NCBI RefSeq assembly: GCF_030542105.1
Contig: NZ_JAUOFB010000002.1
Coordinates: forward strand, 496,001 to 560,000
Source of the DNA: Hymenobacter sp. BT730
GTDB lineage: Bacteria; Bacteroidota; Bacteroidia; Cytophagales; Hymenobacteraceae
Direction: 5' to 3'
DNA length: 64,000 nt
Shown: positions 42,293 through 51,689 of the stretch, piece by piece
How the letters are laid out: every line of letters starts with the position of its first letter
How positions within the stretch are numbered: position 1 is the first letter of the stretch
Notes under the pieces: model-generated
Seen by the model: only the letters and a program-made list of their open reading frames with translations
The model's database searches: none
What the model was told of the DNA's origin: nothing
Made by a program: the position numbers and the translations under genes

Positions 42293-43006
42293 TTACTTCA
42301 AGCGGCCCATCCCGCCATCTACGGGCAACACCTGCCCGGTAATAAAGGAGCCGTGGTCGGAGAGGAGGAAGGCGGCCATATAGGCCAGGTCCTGGGGCTG
42401 ACCCACGCGTTGTAGTGGGTGGCGCTTGGCGCTGGCCTCGGCCTTTTCCGGGGTGTTCAGCAGCGCCGCTGCCAGTGGTGTATCTGTTAGGGAAGGGGCA
42501 ATGGCATTTACCCGCACGCCGCTGCCGGCATATTCCGATGCCAGGGAGCGGGCCAGACCTTCCACGGCCGCTTTGGAGGTAGCAATGCTGGCGTGAAAGG
42601 CCATACCGGTTTCAGCGGCCACCGTGCTAAACAGCACCACAGAGGCTCCGGAAGCCTTCTTAAGTCGCTTCATGGTGGCCTGCAATACCTGCACCGCGCC
42701 CAATACGTTCAACTCGAAATCTGCCCGGAAATCGTCCATCGGAATGCGCTCAAACGGGCGGAGCTTAATGCTGCCGGGGCAGTACACCACGCCGTGCAGC
42801 ACCTCGGGCAAGCCATCCAGCATCCCCCCGATGGGCTTTGTTACATCCAGCTCAATGAAGGTGGTATTCAGCTCGGCCAGCTCCGGAGACAGGTGGCGGG
42901 AGGCAGTAAATAAATTGGCGTTTAACTGGTGCAGCAGGCGGGCCGTAGCCAGCCCGATACCTGAAGAAGCGCCCACAAGCAGGATGTTTTTATCCGCGAA
43001 TTCCAT
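42293..43006 (-). CDS. Short-chain dehydrogenase/reductase lacking the catalytic Tyr, 237 aa
   Basis: Rossmann-fold SDR with nucleotide motif GASSGIGLA near residue 12 and a second glycine loop typical of the family. The active-site helix reads FHASIATSKAAVEG. The Lys of the YxxxK motif is present, but the Tyr position is Ile, so the standard proton-donor residue is missing. His and Ser lie nearby and could take part. This HAS-type variant is known from some other SDR proteins, so the protein may still be active or may serve a structural or regulatory role. It is a stand-alone gene divergent from pyc. Confidence 0.88.
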   Translation of the reverse strand: MEFADKNILLVGASSGIGLATARLLHQLNANLFTASRHLSPELAELNTTFIELDVTKPIGGMLDGLPEVLHGVVYCPGSIKLRPFERIPMDDFRADFELNVLGAVQVLQATMKRLKKASGASVVLFSTVAAETGMAFHASIATSKAAVEGLARSLASEYAGSGVRVNAIAPSLTDTPLAAALLNTPEKAEASAKRHPLQRVGQPQDLAYMAAFLLSDHGSFITGQVLPVDGGMGRLK

Positions 43007-43206
43007 GCGTGGAAGGTGAATTGAGAAAGGTCCTCTGCAAACTGCAGTGGGCAGAGAAGGTTTGCGCGTTTTTTACTTTATTCAAGAATTAACAGGAGCG
43101 TGTAGTTTGCGAAAAATATGATTTTAGCAAAAATTCGCTAACACTTCGCACACCATTCCGTAGCTTGCAGCACCTTCCCTGTTCCATCCAAACTCCACGT
43201 TCCAAG

Positions 43207-46200
43207 ATGAATATCCGCAAACTGCTGGTCGCCAATCGGGGCGAAATTGCCATTCGTGTACTGCGCGCGGCAACTGAGCTGGGCATTACCACGGTAGCTA
43301 TTTACACCTACGAGGACCGCTACTCCCTGCACCGCTACAAGGCCGATGAAGCCTACCAGGTAGGCCGCGACGATGAGCCCTTGAAGCCGTATCTGGACAT
43401 TGAAGGCATTATCCGGACGGCCAAGGAGAACGGGGTTGATGCTATCCATCCGGGCTATGGCTTTCTGAGTGAAAATGCTACCCTGGCCCGCCGCTGCGGT
43501 GAGGAAGGCCTCATCTTTGTCGGCCCGCGCCCCGAGGTGATGGAGGCATTAGGAGATAAGGTAGCCGCGAAAAAAGTGGCGGTGCAGTGTCAGGTGCCCA
43601 TCATCGAGAGCAGCATTCAGGACCTGACCACGTTTGAAATTGCGCAGGAAGAGGCGCACCGCATCGGCTACCCTGTCATGCTGAAAGCGGCTTCCGGCGG
43701 GGGTGGGCGCGGTATGCGCATCATCCGCGACGATGAGCAGATGGAGCGGGGCTTTTACGAGGCCCGCAATGAGGCCCTTAAAGCCTTCGGCGACGATACC
43801 GTGTTCCTGGAAAAGTTTGTGGAGCAGCCCAAGCACATTGAGGTGCAGCTGGTAGCCGATAACCACGGTAGCCTTACCCATCTCTACGAGCGGGACTGCT
43901 CCGTGCAGCGCCGCTACCAGAAAGTGGTAGAAGTGGCGCCCTCGCTCAACCTGCCCGAGCACATGCGGGAACTCCTGTATGAGTATGCGCTGCGCCTGGG
44001 CCGGGCTGTAAATTACAACAACGTGGGCACCGTGGAATTCCTGGTGAATCCCGAGCACGACCGAATCTACTTTATTGAAGTAAACCCCCGTATTCAGGTA
44101 GAGCACACTGTAACCGAAATGATTACGGGCATTGACCTGATTAAAACCCAGCTGCACATTGCCGACGGCCGCCGCCTCAGCGACCCGGAAGTCGGGCTGG
44201 GCCCGGAAGTAACGCCGCTGAAAATTGGGTATGCCATTCAGTGCCGCATCACCACCGAAGACCCTGAGCAGGATTTCAAGCCCGACTATGGCACCATTAC
44301 GGCCTACCGCTCGGCGGGCGGCTTTGGCATCCGGCTGGATCAGGGTTCGGTGTACACCGGCGTGAAAGTGTCGCCGTTTTTTGACTCCCTGCTGGTCAAG
44401 GTTTCCACCCACGCGCCCACGCTGCAGGGTGCTGCTACTAAAATGGCCCGTACCCTGGATGAGTTCCGGATACGCGGCGTGAGCACCAACATTCAGTTCC
44501 TGCAGAATATCATTGCGCACCCGGTTTTCATGGCCGGCGAAGCCAATGTAGACTTCATCAAAGACCACCCGGAGCTGTTCAAATTTAAGCCGCGCCTGGA
44601 CCGGGCCACCAAGGTGCTCAGCTTCCTGGGCGACGTAATTGTGAACGGCCACCCCGATGTGAGAGGGCTGATTGACGCTAAGCGCGAGCTGCGCAAGCCG
44701 CGCCTGCCGGAGGTAAACCCGGCCACTGGCTGGCGCATGGCGCTGGATGCCACAACCGACGCGGCACCTGCCGGCAATGGGCAAGTAGCGCACACGGCGG
44801 CCTTCCCGCCCGGCACCAAGCAGAAGCTGACCGAGCTGGGGCCGCAGGAGTTTGCCAAATGGCTGCGCGCCGAAAAGCATATCCACTACACCGATACCAC
44901 CCTGCGCGATGCGCACCAGAGCCTGCTGGCCACACGCATGCGCACTTTCGATATGCTGAAAGTGGCCGAAAGCTACGCCCGCATGCACCCCCAAACGTTT
45001 TCGCTGGAATGCTGGGGAGGGGCTACGTTTGATGTGGCGCTTCGCTTCCTGCACGAAGACCCCTGGGAGCGGCTGGCGAAGCTGCGCCAGGCAGTGCCTA
45101 ATATTCTGCTGCAGATGCTCATTCGCGGGGCCAATGGCGTGGGCTACAAAGCCTACCCCGATAACCTCACGGAGCGCTTCGTAGAGCAGGCCGCGGAAAC
45201 CGGCATCGACGTGTTCCGCATCTTCGATTCCCTGAACTGGATGCCGGGTATGGAAGCCTGCATTGGTTTTGTGCGCAATAAAACCCAGAGCCTAGCCGAA
45301 GCCAGCATCTGCTACACCGGCGACATTCTGGACCCCAAGCGCAACCGGAAATACTCCCTGGAATATTACCTGCGTCTGGCTAAACAGATTGAAGAAGCCG
45401 GTGCCCATATTCTGTGCATCAAGGATATGGCCGGGCTACTAAAGCCATACGCGGCCAAAGAGCTGGTTACCGCCCTGCGCGACACCATCAGCCTGCCCAT
45501 CCACCTGCACACCCACGATACTTCTTCCCTGCAGGCCGCTACCTACCTGAAAGCAGTGGAGGCCGGAGTTGATGTAATTGACGTAGCCTTGGGTAGCCTG
45601 TCGGGCCTTACCTCGCAGCCCAACTTTAACTCAGTAGTAGAGATGTTGCGTGGGCAGCCGCGCCACCGGGAGTTTGAGCAACGCTCCCTCAACGAATTCT
45701 CGAACTACTGGGAAGCTGTGCGCGAGCATTACTATCCGTTTGAGTCGGGGCTGAAGGCCGGTACTTCCGAGGTTTTCCAGCACGAAATTCCGGGTGGACA
45801 GTACTCCAACCTTCGGCCGCAGGCCGCTTCTCTGGGCTTGCTGGATAAGTTTGAAACCGTGAAAACCACCTTTGCCGATGTCAACCAACTGTTCGGCGAC
45901 ATCATCAAAGTAACGCCTTCTTCCAAAGTGGTAGGGGACATGGCTTTGTTTCTGGTTTCCAATAACCTGACCACAGCCGATGTGCTGGAAAAAGGCCCCA
46001 GCCTGAGCTTCCCGGAATCGGTGCGGGAGTTGTTCCGTGGGGATATTGGCCAGCCCGAAGGCGGCTGGCCTAAAGACGTGCAGAAGGCTATTCTGAAAGA
46101 CGAGCAGCCCTTCACCGACCGCCCCAACGAGCACCTTGCGCCCATTGATTTTGACGCTGAGTGGCAGAAGTTTGAGGAGAAATTTGGCCAGCGGAGCAAG

Positions 46201-46728
46201 TTTACGGATCTGCTTTCCTGGCTCCTCTACCCCAAAGTATTTGAGCAATATTGGGCGCACCTGCAGCAGTACGGCGAGGTATCAGTAGTGCCCACCCAGG
46301 TGTTTTTCTACGGCCTGCAGCCGGGCGAGGAAACCATTATTGAAATTGCCCGAGGCAAAAGCATCATCGTGGGGCTGCAAAGCATTGGGCCGGTAAACGA
46401 GGACGGTTGCCGGACCATTTTCTTTTCCCTCAACGGCCAGACCCGTAATCTGGAAATCAGGGACACCAGTGTGGAGGTGAAGCGCGTGCAAAACCCCAAG
46501 GCGGACAAAGCCAACGCCCGCCAGATAGGCGCGCCCTTGCAGGGGCTGCTGTCCAAAGTGTTGGTGAAGGATGGCCAGCAGGTGAAGCGCAACGCGCCGC
46601 TGTTCATTATTGAGGCTATGAAAATGGAAACCACCATCACCGCTTCAGAGGATACCATAGTGCAGGCCGTAAATCTGCCCGAAGGTACCCTGGTGCATGC
46701 CGATGACTTGGTAGTAACGCTGGGATAA
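43207..46728 (+). CDS. pyc: Pyruvate carboxylase, 1173 aa
   Basis: Carboxylates pyruvate to oxaloacetate to refill the TCA cycle. It is a single-chain enzyme: biotin carboxylase at about residues 1-450 (LLVANRGEIAIRV, KAASGGGGRGMR, EVNPRIQVEHTVTE), carboxyltransferase at about 550-830 (TDTTLRDAHQSLLATRM, LECWGGATFDV, FDSLNW), then a central domain and a biotin carrier at the end (IIEAMKMET, biotin Lys1139). ATG at 43207 opens the standard N-terminus. Length and domain order are normal for the family. No regulatory element was recognised in the 200 bases upstream. Confidence 0.97.
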   Translation: MNIRKLLVANRGEIAIRVLRAATELGITTVAIYTYEDRYSLHRYKADEAYQVGRDDEPLKPYLDIEGIIRTAKENGVDAIHPGYGFLSENATLARRCGEEGLIFVGPRPEVMEALGDKVAAKKVAVQCQVPIIESSIQDLTTFEIAQEEAHRIGYPVMLKAASGGGGRGMRIIRDDEQMERGFYEARNEALKAFGDDTVFLEKFVEQPKHIEVQLVADNHGSLTHLYERDCSVQRRYQKVVEVAPSLNLPEHMRELLYEYALRLGRAVNYNNVGTVEFLVNPEHDRIYFIEVNPRIQVEHTVTEMITGIDLIKTQLHIADGRRLSDPEVGLGPEVTPLKIGYAIQCRITTEDPEQDFKPDYGTITAYRSAGGFGIRLDQGSVYTGVKVSPFFDSLLVKVSTHAPTLQGAATKMARTLDEFRIRGVSTNIQFLQNIIAHPVFMAGEANVDFIKDHPELFKFKPRLDRATKVLSFLGDVIVNGHPDVRGLIDAKRELRKPRLPEVNPATGWRMALDATTDAAPAGNGQVAHTAAFPPGTKQKLTELGPQEFAKWLRAEKHIHYTDTTLRDAHQSLLATRMRTFDMLKVAESYARMHPQTFSLECWGGATFDVALRFLHEDPWERLAKLRQAVPNILLQMLIRGANGVGYKAYPDNLTERFVEQAAETGIDVFRIFDSLNWMPGMEACIGFVRNKTQSLAEASICYTGDILDPKRNRKYSLEYYLRLAKQIEEAGAHILCIKDMAGLLKPYAAKELVTALRDTISLPIHLHTHDTSSLQAATYLKAVEAGVDVIDVALGSLSGLTSQPNFNSVVEMLRGQPRHREFEQRSLNEFSNYWEAVREHYYPFESGLKAGTSEVFQHEIPGGQYSNLRPQAASLGLLDKFETVKTTFADVNQLFGDIIKVTPSSKVVGDMALFLVSNNLTTADVLEKGPSLSFPESVRELFRGDIGQPEGGWPKDVQKAILKDEQPFTDRPNEHLAPIDFDAEWQKFEEKFGQRSKFTDLLSWLLYPKVFEQYWAHLQQYGEVSVVPTQVFFYGLQPGEETIIEIARGKSIIVGLQSIGPVNEDGCRTIFFSLNGQTRNLEIRDTSVEVKRVQNPKADKANARQIGAPLQGLLSKVLVKDGQQVKRNAPLFIIEAMKMETTITASEDTIVQAVNLPEGTLVHADDLVVTLG

Positions 46729-46784
46729 ATCATAAAAGGAATTATCTTACTACCAATTCTATCCACCTTCTATCAGGCCATTAT

Positions 46785-47555
46785 ATGTTGTCCCGGTTCT
46801 GTTTTCTGGCCCGAATTCCGCTTCTGGGCTTTACTGGCTTTCTGCTGCTGCCCGCTGCAAATGCTCAGAGCGTGGTGCCTAAATCCGATGACCCGGAAAG
46901 TGTATTTATGCTGGGTGGCACTAATGCCACCAATACACGCATGCTCTTTCAGCAGCGCAATACGCCGCTTAAGGGTACTCAGTATGTCTGGCCTAAATGG
47001 GGAGTAGGTGAGGTGGTGCTCACCTCTGAGCAGATAATTACGGAAATGCCGCTCAAGTTTGATGCTTACAGTCATAACTTGGTAGTAAAGCGGCCGCAGG
47101 GAGATTCTATTTTTGTAGATCCCGCTAGAATAACGGAGTTCACCATTATTGATGCCTGGACGGGGAAAGCACCTGTTAAGCGGCATTTTCGACGAGTTGC
47201 AGATCTACCAGGGCATCAGGAGCCTTTTCAGTTTCTAGAAGTCCTGAATGATGAAGGACCCTATTTCCTATTGAAGCGCTACGGCAAGAACCTGATTCCG
47301 GCTAAGGCAGAAACTCCCTACGTGCCGGCCGTGCCTTACAATGAGCTAACCAACACTACGGAATATTACCTGCTTTCACCTATTGGTCAGCTGCTGCCGG
47401 TAAAACCTACGCAGCGGGCATTTCTGGCCGCTGTTCCTGCAGACTGGGCTGCTGCTCTACGGCAGCAATTGCAGAAAGGGGCCAAAATTCGGGGAGAAGA
47501 TGACTTGTTTAACGCCGTTTCCCGGCTCAATGTACTGGCTGCACAAAAGAAATAG
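46785..47555 (+). CDS. Exported protein of unknown function, tandem paralog 1, 256 aa
   Basis: Not recognised. The N-terminus is a signal peptide (LLGFTGFLLLPAANAQ). The mature part contains GTQYVWPKWGVGEVVL, FDAYSHNLVVKRPQGDSIFVDP and KGAKIRGEDDLFNAVSRLN near the C-terminus. Each of these has a counterpart in the next gene, which is about the same size. This shows a tandem duplication followed by clear divergence. No catalytic residue or membrane segment is apparent, and the fold seems beta-rich. It is probably secreted or periplasmic. It begins 56 bases after pyc but is probably not functionally tied to it. Confidence 0.75.
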   Translation: MLSRFCFLARIPLLGFTGFLLLPAANAQSVVPKSDDPESVFMLGGTNATNTRMLFQQRNTPLKGTQYVWPKWGVGEVVLTSEQIITEMPLKFDAYSHNLVVKRPQGDSIFVDPARITEFTIIDAWTGKAPVKRHFRRVADLPGHQEPFQFLEVLNDEGPYFLLKRYGKNLIPAKAETPYVPAVPYNELTNTTEYYLLSPIGQLLPVKPTQRAFLAAVPADWAAALRQQLQKGAKIRGEDDLFNAVSRLNVLAAQKK

Positions 47556-47585
47556 CTCCGGGAAAACCTGTATACTAGCGGTATT

Positions 47586-48362
47586 ATGAAGAATTATGTC
47601 GCTTTTGTTTTTCCGAAAGCAGTAGGCAGTCTGCTTATGTTGGTAATGTTTGCTGCCCCCGCAGCGCTTGGCCAGCAGGTACCGGGAAGCCCCCTCAATG
47701 AACAGGAAAATCTGCGGTTGTTGGCTGGAAATGATGTCAACACCGTGGTGATGGTGAAGAACAAAATGTACGAGGGGCTCAGAGGAACTCCCTATTTTCT
47801 GCCTAACTGGAGTACTGGTGATATACTGCTCTCCACCAATCAACGGGTAGTAAATGTGCCCCTTAAGTACGATGTATATGCCCGTCAGATTATGGCGCGT
47901 CGACCCAAGGGAGACTCCATTTGGGTAGACCAAGGACGGATTGTAGAGTTTACTCTGAACGATGCTCACGCCCTGCCAGGACAGGCCGTCACGCATAGGT
48001 TCCGGCTTTTCTCCAACCTCCCCAATCAGCCCAATCGGCCGGAATTTCTGGAGGTTTTGCATCCCTCCGGCCCCTATAGCTTGCTCAAACGGCCCGTAAA
48101 AACGCTGTACAAGGCCAGTACCCAGCAAGCCTATAGTGCCGACCGCCCATACGATGAGTTGGTAGATGCTCCCGAGTACTATCTGCTGAATCCGCAGGGA
48201 ACCATGACGTTGATAAAACCTTCTCAGAAGGCACTATTAGCTGCCGTTCCCGCTGAATGGGCCGAGCCATTGCGTGCGCAGCTTAAAAAAGCCAGTCTTA
48301 AAACGGAAGACGACCTGTTTAATGCCGTGTCGCACTTGAATCAGTTGGCCTCCCAAAAATAA
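47586..48362 (+). CDS. Exported protein of unknown function, tandem paralog 2, 258 aa
   Basis: Paralog of the preceding gene. Signal peptide to about residue 31 (LMLVMFAAPAALGQQ), then matching segments GTPYFLPNWSTGDILL, YDVYARQIMARRPKGDSIWVD and SLKTEDDLFNAVSHLNQL. The spacing of conserved blocks is the same as in paralog 1, and identity is moderate. The gap between the two genes is 30 bases, so they share a transcript ending at the hairpin at 48387. Keeping both copies while diverging suggests that they do related but different jobs. Function is unknown. Confidence 0.75.
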   Translation: MKNYVAFVFPKAVGSLLMLVMFAAPAALGQQVPGSPLNEQENLRLLAGNDVNTVVMVKNKMYEGLRGTPYFLPNWSTGDILLSTNQRVVNVPLKYDVYARQIMARRPKGDSIWVDQGRIVEFTLNDAHALPGQAVTHRFRLFSNLPNQPNRPEFLEVLHPSGPYSLLKRPVKTLYKASTQQAYSADRPYDELVDAPEYYLLNPQGTMTLIKPSQKALLAAVPAEWAEPLRAQLKKASLKTEDDLFNAVSHLNQLASQK

Positions 48363-48386
48363 GGAAGCTTATCAACTTCTTAACAG

Positions 48387-48420
48387 AACCCGCTGGTCTT
48401 GGCCAGCGGGTTTTCTTTTT
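48387..48420 (+). terminator. Terminator after the tandem paralogs
   Basis: AACCCGCTGG and CCAGCGGGTT form a 10-bp stem, followed by TTTTCTTTTT. Confidence 0.9.
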
Positions 48421-48644
48421 CCAGCCCGTTTAAAGTCGCCGTTTCTTGCATTATTATAAGGATAGGTGTGTTTCGATGCCTCCCATGCATATAGAGCAAG
48501 TTAAAGGATTAGCTTGGATTAGTTTAAATTATGCAGTTTAAAGCACCTTGAGCATATTAGTGAACCAGAAAGATAGGATGGTAGAAAAAAGGATAATGCC
48601 GGTATCGGTTTCGGCTACCTGAGGCAATTTGCCTACCTTGTGGT

Positions 48645-49979
48645 ATGAAATCCATTACTTTCATAGTTGTATTTGTTTGGGCTGCTTTTACTTGTCTGGC
48701 CCAGAAAAAAACTAGTGCCACTACAGCTGTCGTAATTTCGGCGGCCACGGTGGAGCGTGTAGAGAAAACGCTGGCTGCTGATGCCATGCAAGGCCGCGCT
48801 GGCCAGGTGGGCGGCTTGCTGGCCGCTAAGTTTCTAGCGGCCGAATTCAACCGTATCGGCTTGCAAAAATTTCCCGGGCTCACCAGCTATGAGCAAATAT
48901 TTACTGCCTATGAGACCCGCACCACCGCCCTGTATGTGATGCTCAATAATGTGCCCATTGCCAAAGAAAAGACATTGTTGGTTTCCGGCCAGCCCCACTT
49001 AAACTGGGCTGAAGATGATGACCCTGCAGCCCGCGTCATTGTACTGGGGGCCGAAGCCAATTTCAGTAAGGTTATCAGGCCCTTGCTGGAGCCTAGCGAA
49101 AACATTGTGGTTTTTGTAGATCCAGCTCACGAAGAGGCATTTAAAAAGCTAAGCCGCCGTTTGCAGAGTGGCCAGTTGCGTCCCGAAAAACCCGGCCCTT
49201 TTTCAACGGTGCTGGCTTTGGTAGCCGTGAATAACAACCCTATACACTATCGGGTAGCGGCCAACACCACGGTGCATGCCGTGGAAATGCGCAATGTGGT
49301 AGGCGTGCTCCCGGGCCAGGATCAAAACCGCGCCAATGAGCAGGTAGTTTTCTCTGCCCATTATGACCATCTGGGAATTTTGCCGGCCGTTGCCGGCGAC
49401 TCCATTGCAAATGGAGCCGACGATGATGCGAGCGGCACCAGTGCGGTAGTAGCATTGGCTGAATACTTCAAGAAGCAGAAGAACAATGCCCGCACCCTGG
49501 TTTTCGTAGCTTTTGCAGCAGAAGAAATAGGTGGGTTTGGCTCCCAATATTTCTCCCGGCAAATATCGGCTCAGCAGGTAGTGGCCATGTTCAATATTGA
49601 AATGATTGGGAAGCCCGCCAAGTTTGGCCCTAATACTGCCTTTATTACGGGGTATGATAAATCAGACTTCGGTAAAATCCTGCAGCGCAATCTGGCAGGC
49701 AGCGCCTTCCGCTTTGAGCCGGACCCGTACCCCGAGCAGCAACTGTTTTACCGCTCCGATAATGCTACCCTGGCCCGCTTGGGCGTACCGGCGCACACCA
49801 TTAGCACCGACCAGATTCCAACCGATAACCTCTACCACTCAGTTGATGATGAGGTCGAAAGCCTGAATCTCAAGAACATGACGGCAGTAATTACTGCCAT
49901 TGCACAGAGTGCTGCCAGTATTATTTCTGGTAAGGATACACCCACCCGGATTGTGAATGCCGGAACCGACGCTCGGTAG
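48645..49979 (+). CDS. Exported M28-family metallopeptidase, 444 aa
   Basis: Co-catalytic two-zinc aminopeptidase-like protein. A short signal peptide (ITFIVVFVWAAFTCLAQ) is followed by an N-terminal region with a PA-like inserted domain. The M28 catalytic domain follows with metal ligands His in AHYDHLG, Asp in GADDDASGTSA, Glu-Glu in FAAEEIGGFGS, acidic residue in FNIEMIGK and His in NLYHSVDDEVE. The order and spacing are right, so activity is likely. It is expected to remove N-terminal residues from peptides in the periplasm or outside the cell. No terminator is seen between it and the small convergent gene downstream. Confidence 0.93.
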   Translation: MKSITFIVVFVWAAFTCLAQKKTSATTAVVISAATVERVEKTLAADAMQGRAGQVGGLLAAKFLAAEFNRIGLQKFPGLTSYEQIFTAYETRTTALYVMLNNVPIAKEKTLLVSGQPHLNWAEDDDPAARVIVLGAEANFSKVIRPLLEPSENIVVFVDPAHEEAFKKLSRRLQSGQLRPEKPGPFSTVLALVAVNNNPIHYRVAANTTVHAVEMRNVVGVLPGQDQNRANEQVVFSAHYDHLGILPAVAGDSIANGADDDASGTSAVVALAEYFKKQKNNARTLVFVAFAAEEIGGFGSQYFSRQISAQQVVAMFNIEMIGKPAKFGPNTAFITGYDKSDFGKILQRNLAGSAFRFEPDPYPEQQLFYRSDNATLARLGVPAHTISTDQIPTDNLYHSVDDEVESLNLKNMTAVITAIAQSAASIISGKDTPTRIVNAGTDAR

Positions 49980-49998
49980 TCGTTCTGTGGCTGCAGTA

Positions 49999-50298
49999 CT
50001 AACGCGGCTTGCCCGACTGGTTCTCCTCGGAGGTATGCCCCGGCGATTCTTGTTTTTTGGTGGCTGGTATCCGGTCCTGCGGCAGGCTGTCCGGCGTTTC
50101 AGACTGGTTGCCTTCAAAAAGTGACTCCAGGCTAATCCCGGCAATAGGGCTGGATAGGATACGAGGCATAGCAGGTTCTGGGTCACCGAGGCCCGTAACG
50201 GTACGGGAGGGAGCACGCTGCTCAGACTGCGCCCGGGTACTGGCGTGCGCAATCAATAGGAGAAGGAATAGTAATAAGAAACGGTAAATAGTTTTCAT
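49999..50298 (-). CDS. Small exported protein of unknown function, 99 aa
   Basis: Not recognised. ATG at 50298 gives a strongly hydrophobic signal (IYRFLLLFLLLLIAHAS), after which the mature part is hydrophilic and rich in Ser, Pro, Glu and Gln, likely disordered. It has no cysteine or catalytic motif. The coding potential is supported mainly by the clean signal peptide, and the rest could be a non-structured region. It converges on the M28 peptidase gene with 19 bases between stops. It is small, so the call is tentative. Confidence 0.5.
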   Translation of the reverse strand: MKTIYRFLLLFLLLLIAHASTRAQSEQRAPSRTVTGLGDPEPAMPRILSSPIAGISLESLFEGNQSETPDSLPQDRIPATKKQESPGHTSEENQSGKPR

Positions 50299-50414
50299 CT
50301 GTATTTTGTAAGTATTATAGATAGGATGAAACAAAACTATGGGAGTGGATTGCTATTTCCTAGTGTTTTGGGTTTTTATCAGAATTATTTTTATAAAATA
50401 TATAAACACAAAAA

Positions 50415-50451
50415 GGTCCTGCATCTTCTTTCTAATAGAAGATACAGGACC
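50415..50451 (-). terminator. Terminator of the outer-membrane protein gene
   Basis: GGTCCTGCATCTTCT pairs with AGAAGATACAGGACC (one mismatch). On the minus strand TTTTTGTG follows. It lies after the 50487-51305 gene. Confidence 0.8.
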
Positions 50452-50486
50452 AGATTTATAAGATTGAAGCTTAGACTTTCTGTTTA

Positions 50487-51305
50487 TTAGTAGGGAAGAC
50501 GTACGCTTACCCCAGCGCCCAGCTGCAGGCCCCCATTCGGTGCATTAAACTGATGCCCGGCATTGGCATCAACCCGGAAACCCGGGACTGGCCGCCAGTA
50601 AACGCCAGTAGTAACGCCCGGCTGCCAGGTTTGTCGGCCCAGCACATATGCCTCGGAAAAGAAACCAAAATGAGAACTAAGCGGCCCATTAAGGGCCACC
50701 GAACCTAGGTATTGCCCGCGCTTCGTGTCGGCAGCCCGGAAGCCTTTTTGAGTGAAGCCAAAGTTGCCTTCCAGACCATATCGGTCGCCTATCATCTGCG
50801 AAATCAACAGGCGGGCCGAGGGCTCATAAGTTTTGTAGGGAAAAGAGGCGTCGCCGTTACGTAGCGTCATTTCGGCCAGCACTACCACCTGTGAGCGGGC
50901 GTTTTGTACAGTAGAGGCTAGAAACTTAGCCCCAACTGTAAGTGGCGCAAAACCTGCTGCCGATGGAATAGCAGGCCCTTCTAACGTGGCTCGCTGGGGC
51001 TGCGCGTGCAGATAGTTCTGGGTAGCCCGTAACTCAATATGGTTAAAGAATCCTACCCGCAATGTGGCCGAAGACATGGTACGGCTGGCGCCAAACCGCT
51101 CCGTAGCCGGCAGCTGACTGATGCCGGCATCGACCTGCACCTGGCCCGGATAGAGCATGTTGGTGGTGATGGTGACACCCGGCCGGTCTGGGCGGATGTT
51201 TCGCACAAACGGCGAGTCAGTTAATTCGTCGCCCGATGTTTGGGCCAAGGTGCGGGTAGCGGTGCCTATAAGCACGGCCAGCCCCAGCAGAATGGTCTTA
51301 CGCAT
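50487..51305 (-). CDS. Outer-membrane beta-barrel protein, transporter-like, 272 aa
   Basis: Signal peptide (TILLGLAVLIGTATRTLAQ) followed by alternating hydrophobic and polar strands ending in an aromatic-containing strand (QLGAGVSVRLPY), as in a 12- to 14-stranded outer-membrane barrel. A segment reading RPDRPGVTITTN near residue 38 resembles the start of 'meta-pathway phenol degradation-like' barrels, often annotated as transporter. No channel constriction or ligand site is recognisable. Function is inferred only from the barrel pattern. It stands alone, with an AT-rich region upstream. Confidence 0.7.
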   Translation of the reverse strand: MRKTILLGLAVLIGTATRTLAQTSGDELTDSPFVRNIRPDRPGVTITTNMLYPGQVQVDAGISQLPATERFGASRTMSSATLRVGFFNHIELRATQNYLHAQPQRATLEGPAIPSAAGFAPLTVGAKFLASTVQNARSQVVVLAEMTLRNGDASFPYKTYEPSARLLISQMIGDRYGLEGNFGFTQKGFRAADTKRGQYLGSVALNGPLSSHFGFFSEAYVLGRQTWQPGVTTGVYWRPVPGFRVDANAGHQFNAPNGGLQLGAGVSVRLPY

Positions 51306-51473
51306 AGAAGCCGGACAACAATGCCGGCTCTAAAGTTCAGTTGGGAAAAGGAAGACCTCTCTTTTACGGGGCTTTGCCCGGCAAGGTTTTGAAATAAGGC
51401 TGTTTATTTTCAGTTGATATGTATTCTTAGTCAGCTAGATATAAGGAGCCCTTGGGTAGAAACGGACTAAGAG

Positions 51474-51689
51474 CTACATGGAAGAGGTTTCAGCCTTATT
51501 AGCAAACCGCTCTAATATATACGGGGCATCGTCGGGAATACCGCTCAGTAAGCGGCGCTCGGCAGCATCGCACCAGTTGCGCAATAGGTCGGGGTCATTG
51601 CGCTGGTAGCGCAGGCGGTCCGGGTGTGCTTCCAGCCAGTTATGAACATATGTATGGGCCTGCTGATATGTGAAGGGCTGCATTACCAA
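51474..51689 (-). CDS. Small protein of unknown function, 71 aa
   Basis: Not recognised. A hydrophilic helical protein with AHTYVHNWLEAHPDRLRYQ, no signal peptide and no cysteines except one (WCDAAERR). Starts at 51689 or, two codons later, at 51683. Codon use resembles that of neighbours, which supports coding. It lies between a barrel-protein gene and a long noncoding region upstream of the B12-binding gene. There is no evidence on function. Confidence 0.5.
   Translation of the reverse strand: MVMQPFTYQQAHTYVHNWLEAHPDRLRYQRNDPDLLRNWCDAAERRLLSGIPDDAPYILERFANKAETSSM

Noticed and set aside
43549-45054. 501-codon open frame antisense to pyruvate carboxylase
   Set aside because: Shadow of a certain gene; no signal peptide, motifs or homology seen.
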